Below are positions 17,048 to 24,395 of a stretch of 64,000 nt of DNA, one piece after another (within the stretch, counting starts at the first letter, position 1; the number at the start of each line of letters is the position of its first letter). Under the pieces are notes generated by a model. It saw nothing but the letters and a program-made list of their open reading frames with translations. It was not told the DNA's origin and ran no database searches. The translations under genes were made by a program, and so were the position numbers. Source of the stretch: Modicisalibacter sp033446685 (GTDB taxonomy: Bacteria > Pseudomonadota > Gammaproteobacteria > Pseudomonadales > Halomonadaceae); assembly GCF_033446685.1 (NCBI RefSeq), contig NZ_JAWQLY010000002.1, positions 124,001 to 188,000 of the forward strand, in the 5' to 3' direction.

Positions 17048-17860
17048 TCAGCTCATGCGGCCGGTGATGTAGTTTTCGGTGCGCGTCAGGCGTGGATTGG
17101 TGAACAGCCGGTCGGTGGCGGCGTACTCGACCAGCTCGCCGGCCTGCAGGAAGGCGGTGTAGTCGGAGACCCGCGCGGCCTGCTGCATGTTGTGGGTGAC
17201 CAGTACCAGGGTCAGCCGCGACTTGAGGCCGCGGATCAGCTCCTCGATCTTCAACGTCGAGATCGGGTCGAGCGCCGAGGCCGGCTCGTCGAGCAGCAGC
17301 ACCTCGGGCTGTACCGCCAGCGTGCGGGCGATCACCAGGCGCTGCTGCTGGCCGCCGGACAGCGCCCAGGCCGAGCCGTGCAGGCGATCCTTGACCTCGT
17401 CCCACAGCGCCGCCGACGCCAACGCCGATTCCACCGCCTCGTCGAGTACCCGCTTGCGCTTGATGCCCTGCAGGCGCAGGCCGAACGCCACGTTGTCGTA
17501 GACCGACATCGGGAACGGGTTGGGCGCCTGGAAGACCATTCCCACCCGCCGGCGCAACTCGGCGACGTCGACCTCGTCGCCATGAATGTCCGTGCCTTCC
17601 AGGCGAATGCGACCCTGGCGGCCGGCCTCGTCGTTGAGATCGTGCAGCCGGTTCAGGGCGCGCAGCAGGGTCGACTTGCCACAGCCGGACGGGCCGATGA
17701 AGGCGGTCACCCGCTGACGCGGAATACGCAGCGTCAAGCCGCTCAACGCTGGCTTGCCGGCGTAGTCCAGCGTCAGATCGTCGATGACGAAGCAGCTCGC
17801 TGCGTCGGCGAAATCGACGATCGGCGAGGGAGCGGCCGACGGGCTGTGGATAACGGACAA
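17048..17860 (-). CDS. pstB: Phosphate ABC transporter ATP-binding protein PstB
   Basis: A 270-residue ABC ATPase with Walker A GPSGCGKST (residues 56-64), signature WALSGGQQQRL and Walker B EVLLLDEPASALDP. The adjoining LRALNRLHDLNDEAGRQGRI is characteristic of PstB, which has a conserved 'R.NDL' region there. It powers high-affinity phosphate uptake through PstC-PstA. The gene starts 14 bp after pstA ends. The first ~25 residues before the ABC domain are variable, and a DnaA-box-like 9-mer falls there by chance or otherwise (17845-17853). Confidence 0.96.
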   Translation of the reverse strand: MSVIHSPSAAPSPIVDFADAASCFVIDDLTLDYAGKPALSGLTLRIPRQRVTAFIGPSGCGKSTLLRALNRLHDLNDEAGRQGRIRLEGTDIHGDEVDVAELRRRVGMVFQAPNPFPMSVYDNVAFGLRLQGIKRKRVLDEAVESALASAALWDEVKDRLHGSAWALSGGQQQRLVIARTLAVQPEVLLLDEPASALDPISTLKIEELIRGLKSRLTLVLVTHNMQQAARVSDYTAFLQAGELVEYAATDRLFTNPRLTRTENYITGRMS

Positions 17861-17874
17861 CGGTAGCTAACCTC

Positions 17875-19455
17875 CTAACGATGCAGGACACGGTGACGTG
17901 CCCGCAGATGATGCCGCAGAAATATTGCAGTCAGGTTAAGCACCACGATCACCGTCACCAGCAACAGCGCCGTGGCATAGACCAGCGGCAGCGCGCTTTC
18001 GATGTCGCCGCTCTGAAAGCCCAGGTTGAAGACATGGTAGCCGAGGTGCATGAACTTGCTGTCGAGATGCAAAAACGGGAAATCGCCATCCAGCGGCAAC
18101 CGCGGCGCCAGCTTGACCACCCCGACCAACATCAGCGGTGCCACCTCGCCGGCGGCCCGCGCCACCGCCAGGATCATCCCGGTGAGCATCGCCGGCAACG
18201 CCATCGGCAGCACCACCCGGGTGAGCGTCTCGTAGCGCGTCGCGCCGAGCGCCAGCGCCCCCTCACGCTGATGGTCGGGAATCCTCGCCAGGCCCTCCTC
18301 GGTGGCGACGATCACCACCGGCAGGGTCAACAGCGCCAGGGTCAGCGACGCCCACAGCAGGCCACCGGTGCCGAAGGTCGGCGACGGCAGTTGCGCGCTG
18401 AACAGCCACTGATCGAGCGTGCCGCCGATGCCGTAGACGAACACCCCCAGCCCGAACACGCCGTAGACGATCGACGGCACACCGGCGAGATTGCGCACGG
18501 CGATGCGCACCAGCCGGGTCAGCCGCCCCTGGTAAGCGATCTCGTGCAGGTAGACCGCCGCCAGCACGCCGAACGGCGTGACCACCAGCGACATCAGGAT
18601 CACCATCAACACCGTGCCGAAGATCGCCGGCCACACGCCGCCATCGGTATTGGCGGCCCGCGGTCCCTCGCTGAGAAACGCCCACACCCGCTGCCCCCAG
18701 AGGCCCAGCTTGGCGAGCGGGCCCATGGCATTGGGCCGCCAGGCGTCGAGTACCGACTCGAGGGGCACCGTCAGACGCCGCCCGTCGGCGCTTTCGAGCA
18801 CCAGCGACTCGCCGCCCAGCGCGTCACGAAGCTTGGCGGCCTGCTGCTGCGCGGCGTCGAACGCCGCCAGCGTCGCCGGCCTGGGCGATTCGGCGGCGGC
18901 AAGCTCCTCGGCCAGCGGCGCGAGGGTCGAGGCGCGCAGCGTCGCCAGTCGTTCGCGCAACGCTCGTGCCCTGACCAGGCGCGCCTGCAGGATCCGCCAG
19001 GCCGACGATTCGACGGCCGGCTGCCCGAGGGGTGAGTTCGCCGACGGTTGCACCGCCCGCACGTAACCGATGAACGGCCCCCAGCGCTGGCGCTCCAGGC
19101 GTACGAGGTCTTCCGGCGTCTCGCGGCTGACGATGCGCCCGGCCTCGACCCAGCGCCAGGCCTGACCGTCGAGATCGCGGTTGGCGGTGGCGTAGAGCCA
19201 TTCGCGATGCCCGTCGCAGGTCTCGATTTGGCGCACCGGCTCACCGGCGAATACACGACCGTCGTCGAGGGTCACGCGCTCCAGTGAAGCGGGCCAGAAC
19301 TGCCCCAGCCCGCGGCCGGCCAACAGCACCAGCAGCGCCACGACCATCAGCAGCGACAGCGCCACGCCACCGGCGGCCAGCCACGGCCAGGCGCCTTCTC
19401 CACGCCCCGCGCCACGGTTCATGTCGCGCGCCAGTCGGGTTGCGGTATCCATCAT
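17875..19455 (-). CDS. pstA: Phosphate ABC transporter permease PstA (long form)
   Basis: A 526-residue permease, much longer than the ~296 residues of E. coli PstA. One membrane helix lies near residues 24-46. A ~220-residue soluble insert rich in Ala/Arg/Glu follows, and the transport domain begins near residue 272 (WPAIFGTVLMVILMSLVVTPFG). The coupling-loop motif EGALALGATRYETLTRVVLP, which docks on PstB, is intact, as is RAAGEVAPLMLVG. Pseudomonads have a similar enlarged PstA. The start ATG overlaps the pstC stop (ATGA), implying translational coupling. Long open frames upstream in the same register are shadows of pstC. Confidence 0.93.
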   Translation of the reverse strand: MMDTATRLARDMNRGAGRGEGAWPWLAAGGVALSLLMVVALLVLLAGRGLGQFWPASLERVTLDDGRVFAGEPVRQIETCDGHREWLYATANRDLDGQAWRWVEAGRIVSRETPEDLVRLERQRWGPFIGYVRAVQPSANSPLGQPAVESSAWRILQARLVRARALRERLATLRASTLAPLAEELAAAESPRPATLAAFDAAQQQAAKLRDALGGESLVLESADGRRLTVPLESVLDAWRPNAMGPLAKLGLWGQRVWAFLSEGPRAANTDGGVWPAIFGTVLMVILMSLVVTPFGVLAAVYLHEIAYQGRLTRLVRIAVRNLAGVPSIVYGVFGLGVFVYGIGGTLDQWLFSAQLPSPTFGTGGLLWASLTLALLTLPVVIVATEEGLARIPDHQREGALALGATRYETLTRVVLPMALPAMLTGMILAVARAAGEVAPLMLVGVVKLAPRLPLDGDFPFLHLDSKFMHLGYHVFNLGFQSGDIESALPLVYATALLLVTVIVVLNLTAIFLRHHLRARHRVLHR

Positions 19456-21662
19456 CGCGCCCCTCCGAGGCGTCGATAGCGACGCTGCAGACGCTGACGC
19501 ACCACCTCGGCCAGCGTGTTGACGGCGAAGGTGAAAACGAACAGCACCAGCGCGCTCAACAGCAGCACCCGGTAATGAGTACCGCCGAGCGTCGCCTCGG
19601 GCAGCTCGATGGCGATGTTGGCGGCGATCGAGCGCAGCCCCTCGAAGGGATTGGCGGTCATCAGCGCGGTGTTGCCGGTGGCCATCAGCACGATCATCGT
19701 CTCGCCCACCGCGCGCCCGGCGCCGATCATCACCGCCGAGAACAGGCCCGGGCCGGCGGCCGGCAGCCACACCCGCCACAGCGCCTGCCAGCGGGTCGCG
19801 CCCAGCGCCCGCGCGCCCTCGTCGAGCGCGCGCGGCACCCCGGAAAGCGCATCCTCGGCGAGCGCATAGATGGTCGGGATCACCGCAAAGCCCATCGCCA
19901 CGCCGACGATCAGGGCGTTGCGGGTGACATAGGTCAGCCCCAGCTCGGCGGCCAGCCAGCCCTGCAGGTCGCCGCCGAACAGCGTCGCTTCGAGCCACGG
20001 CGACGCCGCCAGCGACGCCGCGCACAGCAGCGCCAGCCACGGCACCAGCCAGAGCCCGGCCCAACCCAGCGGCAACCGGCGCTGCAGGCGGACCGGCAAG
20101 CGTGCCCACAGCGCACCGGCCAGCAATAGCCCCAGCGGCACGACCACCGCCAGCGCCAGCGCGCCGGCCAGATGACGATCGACATACGGCGCGACCACCA
20201 GCCCGGCGACGAAACCGATCACCACGCCGGGCAGCGCTTCCATCAGCTCGAGCGCCGGGCGCACGCGGCTGCGTAGCGTCGCCGGCATGTACACCGCGGT
20301 GTGAATGGCCGCAGCGAGCGCCAGCGGCACCGCGAACAGCAACGCCCAGCCGGCCGCCTTGAGCGTGCCCCAGGCCAGCGGCGTGAGACCGAACCGCGAC
20401 TCGCCGCCGGCCCCGCCGACATCGACCTGCCAGCGCTGCACGGGCTGGGTATGCCCCTCGTAGAGCTGCGCCTGCCACAAGGTGCGCCAGGTCACCACGG
20501 CATGCTCGGCATGCAGGGCGCGCACACGCAGCCCTTGGGCGTCCAGCCACCACAGTCGCCCCGCGGCCGTCGCCCCCCACGCCAGCGGATCGCTGGACGG
20601 CGCCTGCCCCTGCCAGCGTCGTCCGCTCAGGGCCTGGTGGAAACTCAGCCCGCCGCCGGCATCGAGCACCAGCGCCGCCTTCCGCCCGGGCAGCGGCAAC
20701 AGGCGGGTTATCGCGTCGCCGGCGCGAGCCGATTCGCGCGGCGCGGCGATCAGCGGCGCCTGGCCATCGTGGCGGTCCAGCCAGCGCCGCAGGTCACCGT
20801 GACTGTCGCCGACCAGCAGCGTCTCGCCGCCGGCGAGATAGCCCAGCGCAGTAATGCGGCGATCCGGCTCGTCGAACGCCTCCATCTCGCCCAGCGCCTG
20901 TGGCCGGTCGGCGTCCAGCATCCATACGGCGAGCCGCCGAGCGCTCGCCAGCACCAGCCGGCCGTCGCCGTCCAGCGCGAGATGCTCGGCCTCGTCGGGA
21001 AGCGCGAAGCGGCGTACGGCGGTTTCCCCGCTCGCCTCGTCCCGGCCGCCGCGAAGCGCCGCGACCTGGCCATCCTCGCTGCGCCCCGCCAGCCACCAGC
21101 GCCGGGAATCGCCGGCCAGTGTCAGCTCGGCGAGCCGCATTCCGGCGAACAACGAATAGCGTCGCAGCTGCGTCCACTCGGGTTCGCCCCCGCTAGCACG
21201 CGGCACAAGCATTACATCGCCGCCGGAAAGGCCCAGCGCCAGCGCCGCCTCGTTAGCGGCGACGGTCACGATCCGCTGCCCGGCGAGCAACGCACCCGGC
21301 AGCTGGGTCCATTCGCTCGAGGACGAGTCATCGAGGGAACGGGTGCGATAGCGGCCGTCCGCGGTGATGGCGAGCAGCGTATCGCCGTCCAGCGTCACGG
21401 CGCCGGCCAGCGTATCGGGCGGATCGATCGCCGGTCCAGCGGCCGGGCCGGCCGGCTCGATGCGCGTCGGCGCGAACAGCGGCACTACTTCGACGGCCAG
21501 GAACACGCCGATCGCCAGCACCGCGGCGACCACGCCGATTCCCGCCGCGCGAATCACCAGGCTGGCCAGGCGATCGCGCCATTGGCGACGCCGGCGGCGG
21601 GAAGCGGAGGGGGCGGAAAGCTCGGGAATGAGAGCGAACATGCAGCAGGGCAGGCCCATCAT
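19452..21662 (-). CDS. pstC: Phosphate ABC transporter permease PstC (long form)
   Basis: A 736-residue permease, more than twice the size of E. coli PstC (319). The first helix lies near residues 38-60. Residues ~70-420 are a periplasmic insert with repeating beta-type motifs (e.g. DGDTLLAITADGRYRTRSLDD, GDGRLVLASARRLAVWMLD, LVGDSHGDLRRWLDR) that suggest a beta-propeller. The transporter domain then contains VIGFVAGLVVAPYVD and the coupling loop DEGARALGATRWQALWRVWLP. Similar long PstC proteins occur in Pseudomonas. ATG 21662 is the first of several in-frame starts (21659, 21641); none has a strong ribosome-binding site, so the exact start is uncertain. Confidence 0.92.
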   Translation of the reverse strand: MMGLPCCMFALIPELSAPSASRRRRRQWRDRLASLVIRAAGIGVVAAVLAIGVFLAVEVVPLFAPTRIEPAGPAAGPAIDPPDTLAGAVTLDGDTLLAITADGRYRTRSLDDSSSSEWTQLPGALLAGQRIVTVAANEAALALGLSGGDVMLVPRASGGEPEWTQLRRYSLFAGMRLAELTLAGDSRRWWLAGRSEDGQVAALRGGRDEASGETAVRRFALPDEAEHLALDGDGRLVLASARRLAVWMLDADRPQALGEMEAFDEPDRRITALGYLAGGETLLVGDSHGDLRRWLDRHDGQAPLIAAPRESARAGDAITRLLPLPGRKAALVLDAGGGLSFHQALSGRRWQGQAPSSDPLAWGATAAGRLWWLDAQGLRVRALHAEHAVVTWRTLWQAQLYEGHTQPVQRWQVDVGGAGGESRFGLTPLAWGTLKAAGWALLFAVPLALAAAIHTAVYMPATLRSRVRPALELMEALPGVVIGFVAGLVVAPYVDRHLAGALALAVVVPLGLLLAGALWARLPVRLQRRLPLGWAGLWLVPWLALLCAASLAASPWLEATLFGGDLQGWLAAELGLTYVTRNALIVGVAMGFAVIPTIYALAEDALSGVPRALDEGARALGATRWQALWRVWLPAAGPGLFSAVMIGAGRAVGETMIVLMATGNTALMTANPFEGLRSIAANIAIELPEATLGGTHYRVLLLSALVLFVFTFAVNTLAEVVRQRLQRRYRRLGGAR

Positions 21663-21679
21663 GGGTAGAACGATAAACT

Positions 21680-21708
21680 ACGACAGTAGCATGACAGCTT
21701 GATGACGG
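21680..21708 (-). promoter_or_regulatory. Pho box between pstS and pstC
   Basis: Read on the minus strand, three half-sites CCGTCAT, CTGTCAT and CTGTCGT follow each other at exact 11-bp steps, a textbook PhoB-binding array. It fills most of the 47-bp pstS-pstC gap and ends 18 bp before the pstC start, implying a PhoB-dependent promoter for pstCAB-phoU. Confidence 0.8.
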
Positions 21709-21709
21709 C

Positions 21710-22756
21710 TCACTCGGACGCGGGATCGAGCCCCAGCCGCTTTCGCCAACGCTGACGGGTCGCCTCGGGCAGCGGCACGAAACCCGCCTCGGCGACCCGC
21801 GCCTGGCCGGCCGGCGACAGCACCAGCGCGAGAAAGGCCCGCTCCAGCGCCGGCAGCGGCTCACCGGGGCGTTTGTTGAGATACAGGTAAAGCGGCCGGG
21901 TCAGCGGATACGCACCGTTGATCGCCGTCTTCGGCGTGGGACGGACACGCCGGCCCTGCGCATCGATCAGTGCCAGCGGCTTGACCGCCGCGGTGAGATA
22001 ACCCATGCCGGCGTAACCGATGCCACCCGGGCTGTCGCCCACCGCGGCGACCACCGCCGCCGAGCCCGGATACTGATTGACCGACGGCTGGAAAACGCCG
22101 TGGCACAGTATTTCGCGCTGGAAAATCTCGAAGGTGCCCGAGACGCTGTTGCGACTGTGGCGGGTGATCGGCCGCTCGGCCCAGGGCCCCGCCAGGCCGA
22201 GCTGGCCCCAGCGGGTGAGCGGTGGCCGGTCGCTGCAGCGCCGGGTGTCGGAGAAGATCGCATCGAGCTGGTCGCGGCTCAGCGCCTCGATGGGATTGTC
22301 GCGGTGGACGAACACCGCCAGCGCGTCGAGCGCCACCGGCACCGCGGTCGGCGGGTAGCCCTGGCCGGCGGCGAAGGCCGCACGCTCGGTGTCGCTCATG
22401 CGCCGCGACATCGCCCCGAGCCGCGTGGTGCCCTGGGCCAGCGCCGGCGGCGCGGTGGCCGAACCGCTCGCCTGCAGTTGCAGGCGCACGCCCGGGTGGC
22501 GCGCCGCGAACTGCTCGCCCCAGCGCATCATCAACCCCGCCAGGGTATCCGAGCCGATCGCATCGAGTGTGCCGACGATGGGCTGCGCCGCCGCCAGCGG
22601 CGAACCGCCCAGCGCGGCCGTGAGCGCCAATCCGACCAGCGTCGGCGCGCCGATGCCACGTCGACCGGGCCGGGAGAGTGGTCGAGCGGGCGTGCCGACG
22701 TTTAAGATGAGGCCGAGCAGGCGGATAACAACAAGCGCTGGATAGGGAGCGAGCAT
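21710..22756 (-). CDS. pstS: Phosphate-binding protein PstS (phosphate-family substrate-binding protein)
   Basis: A 348-residue PBP-like protein. After a hydrophobic signal segment (GAPTLVGLALTAALGGSPLAAA) the mature part opens with GTLDAIGSDTLAGLMMRWGEQF and contains GSATAPPALAQGTTRLGAMSR and RHSRNSVSGTFEIFQ, which are phosphate-contacting regions of PstS-type proteins. It would bind periplasmic phosphate for PstCAB. The first available ATG (22756) shares bases with the divergent thioesterase ATG (22755), leaving no promoter space and a ~35-residue N-extension before the signal peptide. A rarer downstream start may therefore be used. The gene looks like the more divergent PstS type seen near pstC in pseudomonads. 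Confidence 0.85.
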   Translation of the reverse strand: MLAPYPALVVIRLLGLILNVGTPARPLSRPGRRGIGAPTLVGLALTAALGGSPLAAAQPIVGTLDAIGSDTLAGLMMRWGEQFAARHPGVRLQLQASGSATAPPALAQGTTRLGAMSRRMSDTERAAFAAGQGYPPTAVPVALDALAVFVHRDNPIEALSRDQLDAIFSDTRRCSDRPPLTRWGQLGLAGPWAERPITRHSRNSVSGTFEIFQREILCHGVFQPSVNQYPGSAAVVAAVGDSPGGIGYAGMGYLTAAVKPLALIDAQGRRVRPTPKTAINGAYPLTRPLYLYLNKRPGEPLPALERAFLALVLSPAGQARVAEAGFVPLPEATRQRWRKRLGLDPASE

Positions 22757-23162
22757 GACCGACCTCGATGACGTACCCGCCCCGCAGGGCGATCTGACCC
22801 TGAAGGTCCTGGCGAGGCGCCAGGACACCAATTACTACGGCGATATCAGCGGTGGCTGGCTGATCAATCAGATGGACCAGGCCGCCGAGCTGTGTGCCGG
22901 CCGCCAGGCCCATGGGCGCACCGCCACGGTGGCCGTCGAATCGATGGACTTCCTATGCCCGGTGCGCATCGGCTCGGTGGTCAACATCTTCACCGCCGTG
23001 CGCGACATCGGCCACAGCTCGATCACCATCGATGCCGAGGTATGGATTCGCCCGCCCCACGAGCGCAACCCCGACGAGCTTTACAAGGTCACCGAGGCTC
23101 GCTTCGTGATGGTCGCGCTGGACGACAACGGGCGCATCCGCGCAGTGCCGACCGAGGGCTGA
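22755..23162 (+). CDS. yciA: Acyl-CoA thioesterase (YciA-type hotdog fold)
   Basis: A 135-residue single-hotdog protein, the same size as E. coli YciA. The catalytic helix segment GDISGGWLINQMDQAAE (about residues 29-45, with the conserved Asp in NQMD) and the strands VAVESMDFLCPVRIGSVV and SITIDAEVWIRP match the acyl-CoA thioesterase family. It hydrolyses acyl-CoAs to free acids and CoA in the cytoplasm; YciA acts on many chain lengths. A GGGAGCG ribosome-binding site precedes ATG 22755. It is divergent from pstS with no real intergenic space. Confidence 0.88.
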   Translation: MTDLDDVPAPQGDLTLKVLARRQDTNYYGDISGGWLINQMDQAAELCAGRQAHGRTATVAVESMDFLCPVRIGSVVNIFTAVRDIGHSSITIDAEVWIRPPHERNPDELYKVTEARFVMVALDDNGRIRAVPTEG

Positions 23163-23199
23163 CCCCGGCCGGCATCGCCGAGCTGCCTTAAGGACGCGC

Positions 23200-24288
23200 C
23201 TAGCCGCGGACCATCGCGCGGTTCTTCAGGTAAGCGAACTCGCCGACATCGGTGTACGGCCGGATGTGTTGCTGGAAGGCGTTATACGACTCGTAGATCT
23301 TGGCCGAAGCGGGATCGCTTGCCGCCTGTTCCTCGAGCACCTTCTGCGAGGCCTCGTACAGCGCCTTGAGCACGTCATCGGGCAGCGAGCGCAGCTTGAC
23401 GCCATGTTCGTCGACCAGCGTCTTGAGCGCCTCGGCGTTGCGCAGGGTGAACTCGTTGATCATCGCCAGGTTGGCGCTGCGGGCCGCTTCGGCGACCACC
23501 ACCTTGAGGTCGTCGGGCAATGCCTTCCAGGCGTCCAGGTTGACGGTGCCCTCGAGCACCGCGCTGGGCTCGTTCCACGCCGAGGTGTAGTAGTACTCCG
23601 CGACCTGGTGAAGACCGAAGGCCAGATCGTTGTAGGGACCCACCCAATCGGCGGCGTCGAGCACGCCGGTCTGCATCGAGGTGAAGATCTCCGAACCGGG
23701 AATGGTCAGCGCCGTGGCGCCGATGCGGTTCATGACCTCGCCGGCGAGCCCGGGCAGGCGGATCTTGAGCCCCTGCATGTCCTCGAGGGAGTTGATCTCC
23801 TTCTTGAACCAGCCGGCCATCTGGGTGCCGGTGTTGCCCACCGCGAACGGCTTGAGGTTGTGCTCGGCGTAGAGTTCGTCCCACAGCTTCAAGCCGTCGC
23901 CCTGGTACAGCCAGGCGTTGGTTTCGGTGGTGTTCATGCCGAACGGCACGGCGGTGAAGTACTGCGCCGCCTTGACCTTGCCGAGCCAGTAGTAGGAGGC
24001 GGAGTGGCCCATCTGCGCGGTGCCCGACGACACCGCATCGAACACTTCCAAGGCGGGGACCATCTCGCCGGCGCCATAGACCTCGACCTGCATGCGCCCA
24101 CCGGACAGCTCGCCGATGCGCTTGGCGAAATCGTTGGCGCCGGTACCCAGCGCCGGGAAGTTCTTGGGCCAGGAGGTGACCATCTTCCAGCGCACGGTGT
24201 CCTGGGCGCGAGCGGTGGAAACGAAGGGGGCGGCGACCGCGCCGGCGGCACCGGCGCCGAGCGCGGTAAGAAACTTACGACGTTGCAT
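23200..24288 (-). CDS. TRAP transporter substrate-binding protein (DctP type, Tat-exported)
   Basis: A 362-residue periplasmic binding protein with a twin-arginine signal (MQRRKFLTALGAGAAGAVAAP, cleavage near ARAQ). The mature domain has WKMVTSWPKNFPALGTGANDFAKRI, GLKIRLPGLAGEVMNRIGATA with the conserved ligand-carboxylate Arg, and EYYYTSAWNEPSAVLEG. These resemble the TRAP binding proteins for 2-oxoacids and aromatic or chloroaromatic acids (FcbT1/TakP-like). TRAP systems need membrane subunits, and none is beside this gene; the next gene is uvrD. ATG 24288 places the Tat motif right at the N-terminus. The membrane partners presumably lie elsewhere. Confidence 0.88.
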   Translation of the reverse strand: MQRRKFLTALGAGAAGAVAAPFVSTARAQDTVRWKMVTSWPKNFPALGTGANDFAKRIGELSGGRMQVEVYGAGEMVPALEVFDAVSSGTAQMGHSASYYWLGKVKAAQYFTAVPFGMNTTETNAWLYQGDGLKLWDELYAEHNLKPFAVGNTGTQMAGWFKKEINSLEDMQGLKIRLPGLAGEVMNRIGATALTIPGSEIFTSMQTGVLDAADWVGPYNDLAFGLHQVAEYYYTSAWNEPSAVLEGTVNLDAWKALPDDLKVVVAEAARSANLAMINEFTLRNAEALKTLVDEHGVKLRSLPDDVLKALYEASQKVLEEQAASDPASAKIYESYNAFQQHIRPYTDVGEFAYLKNRAMVRG

Positions 24289-24395
24289 AACGGGCGTGAC
24301 TCCAGGTGATTGTTCTGTTTGGCCCTTGATGGGCGCAGGGGTCCGTGTCGGAGTATGCGCGAAGGGCGTTTTCATGAGCAAGCGAATGGCGCCGC

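Noticed and set aside
17845..17853. TGTGGATAA in the start of pstB as a functional DnaA box.
   Set aside because: It lies inside coding sequence far from the origin candidate and alone; chance is the simpler explanation.
22755..22775. Two ATGAC motifs near the thioesterase start as a Pho box for pstS.
   Set aside because: They are 13 bp apart, not 11, and lie within the thioesterase coding region.
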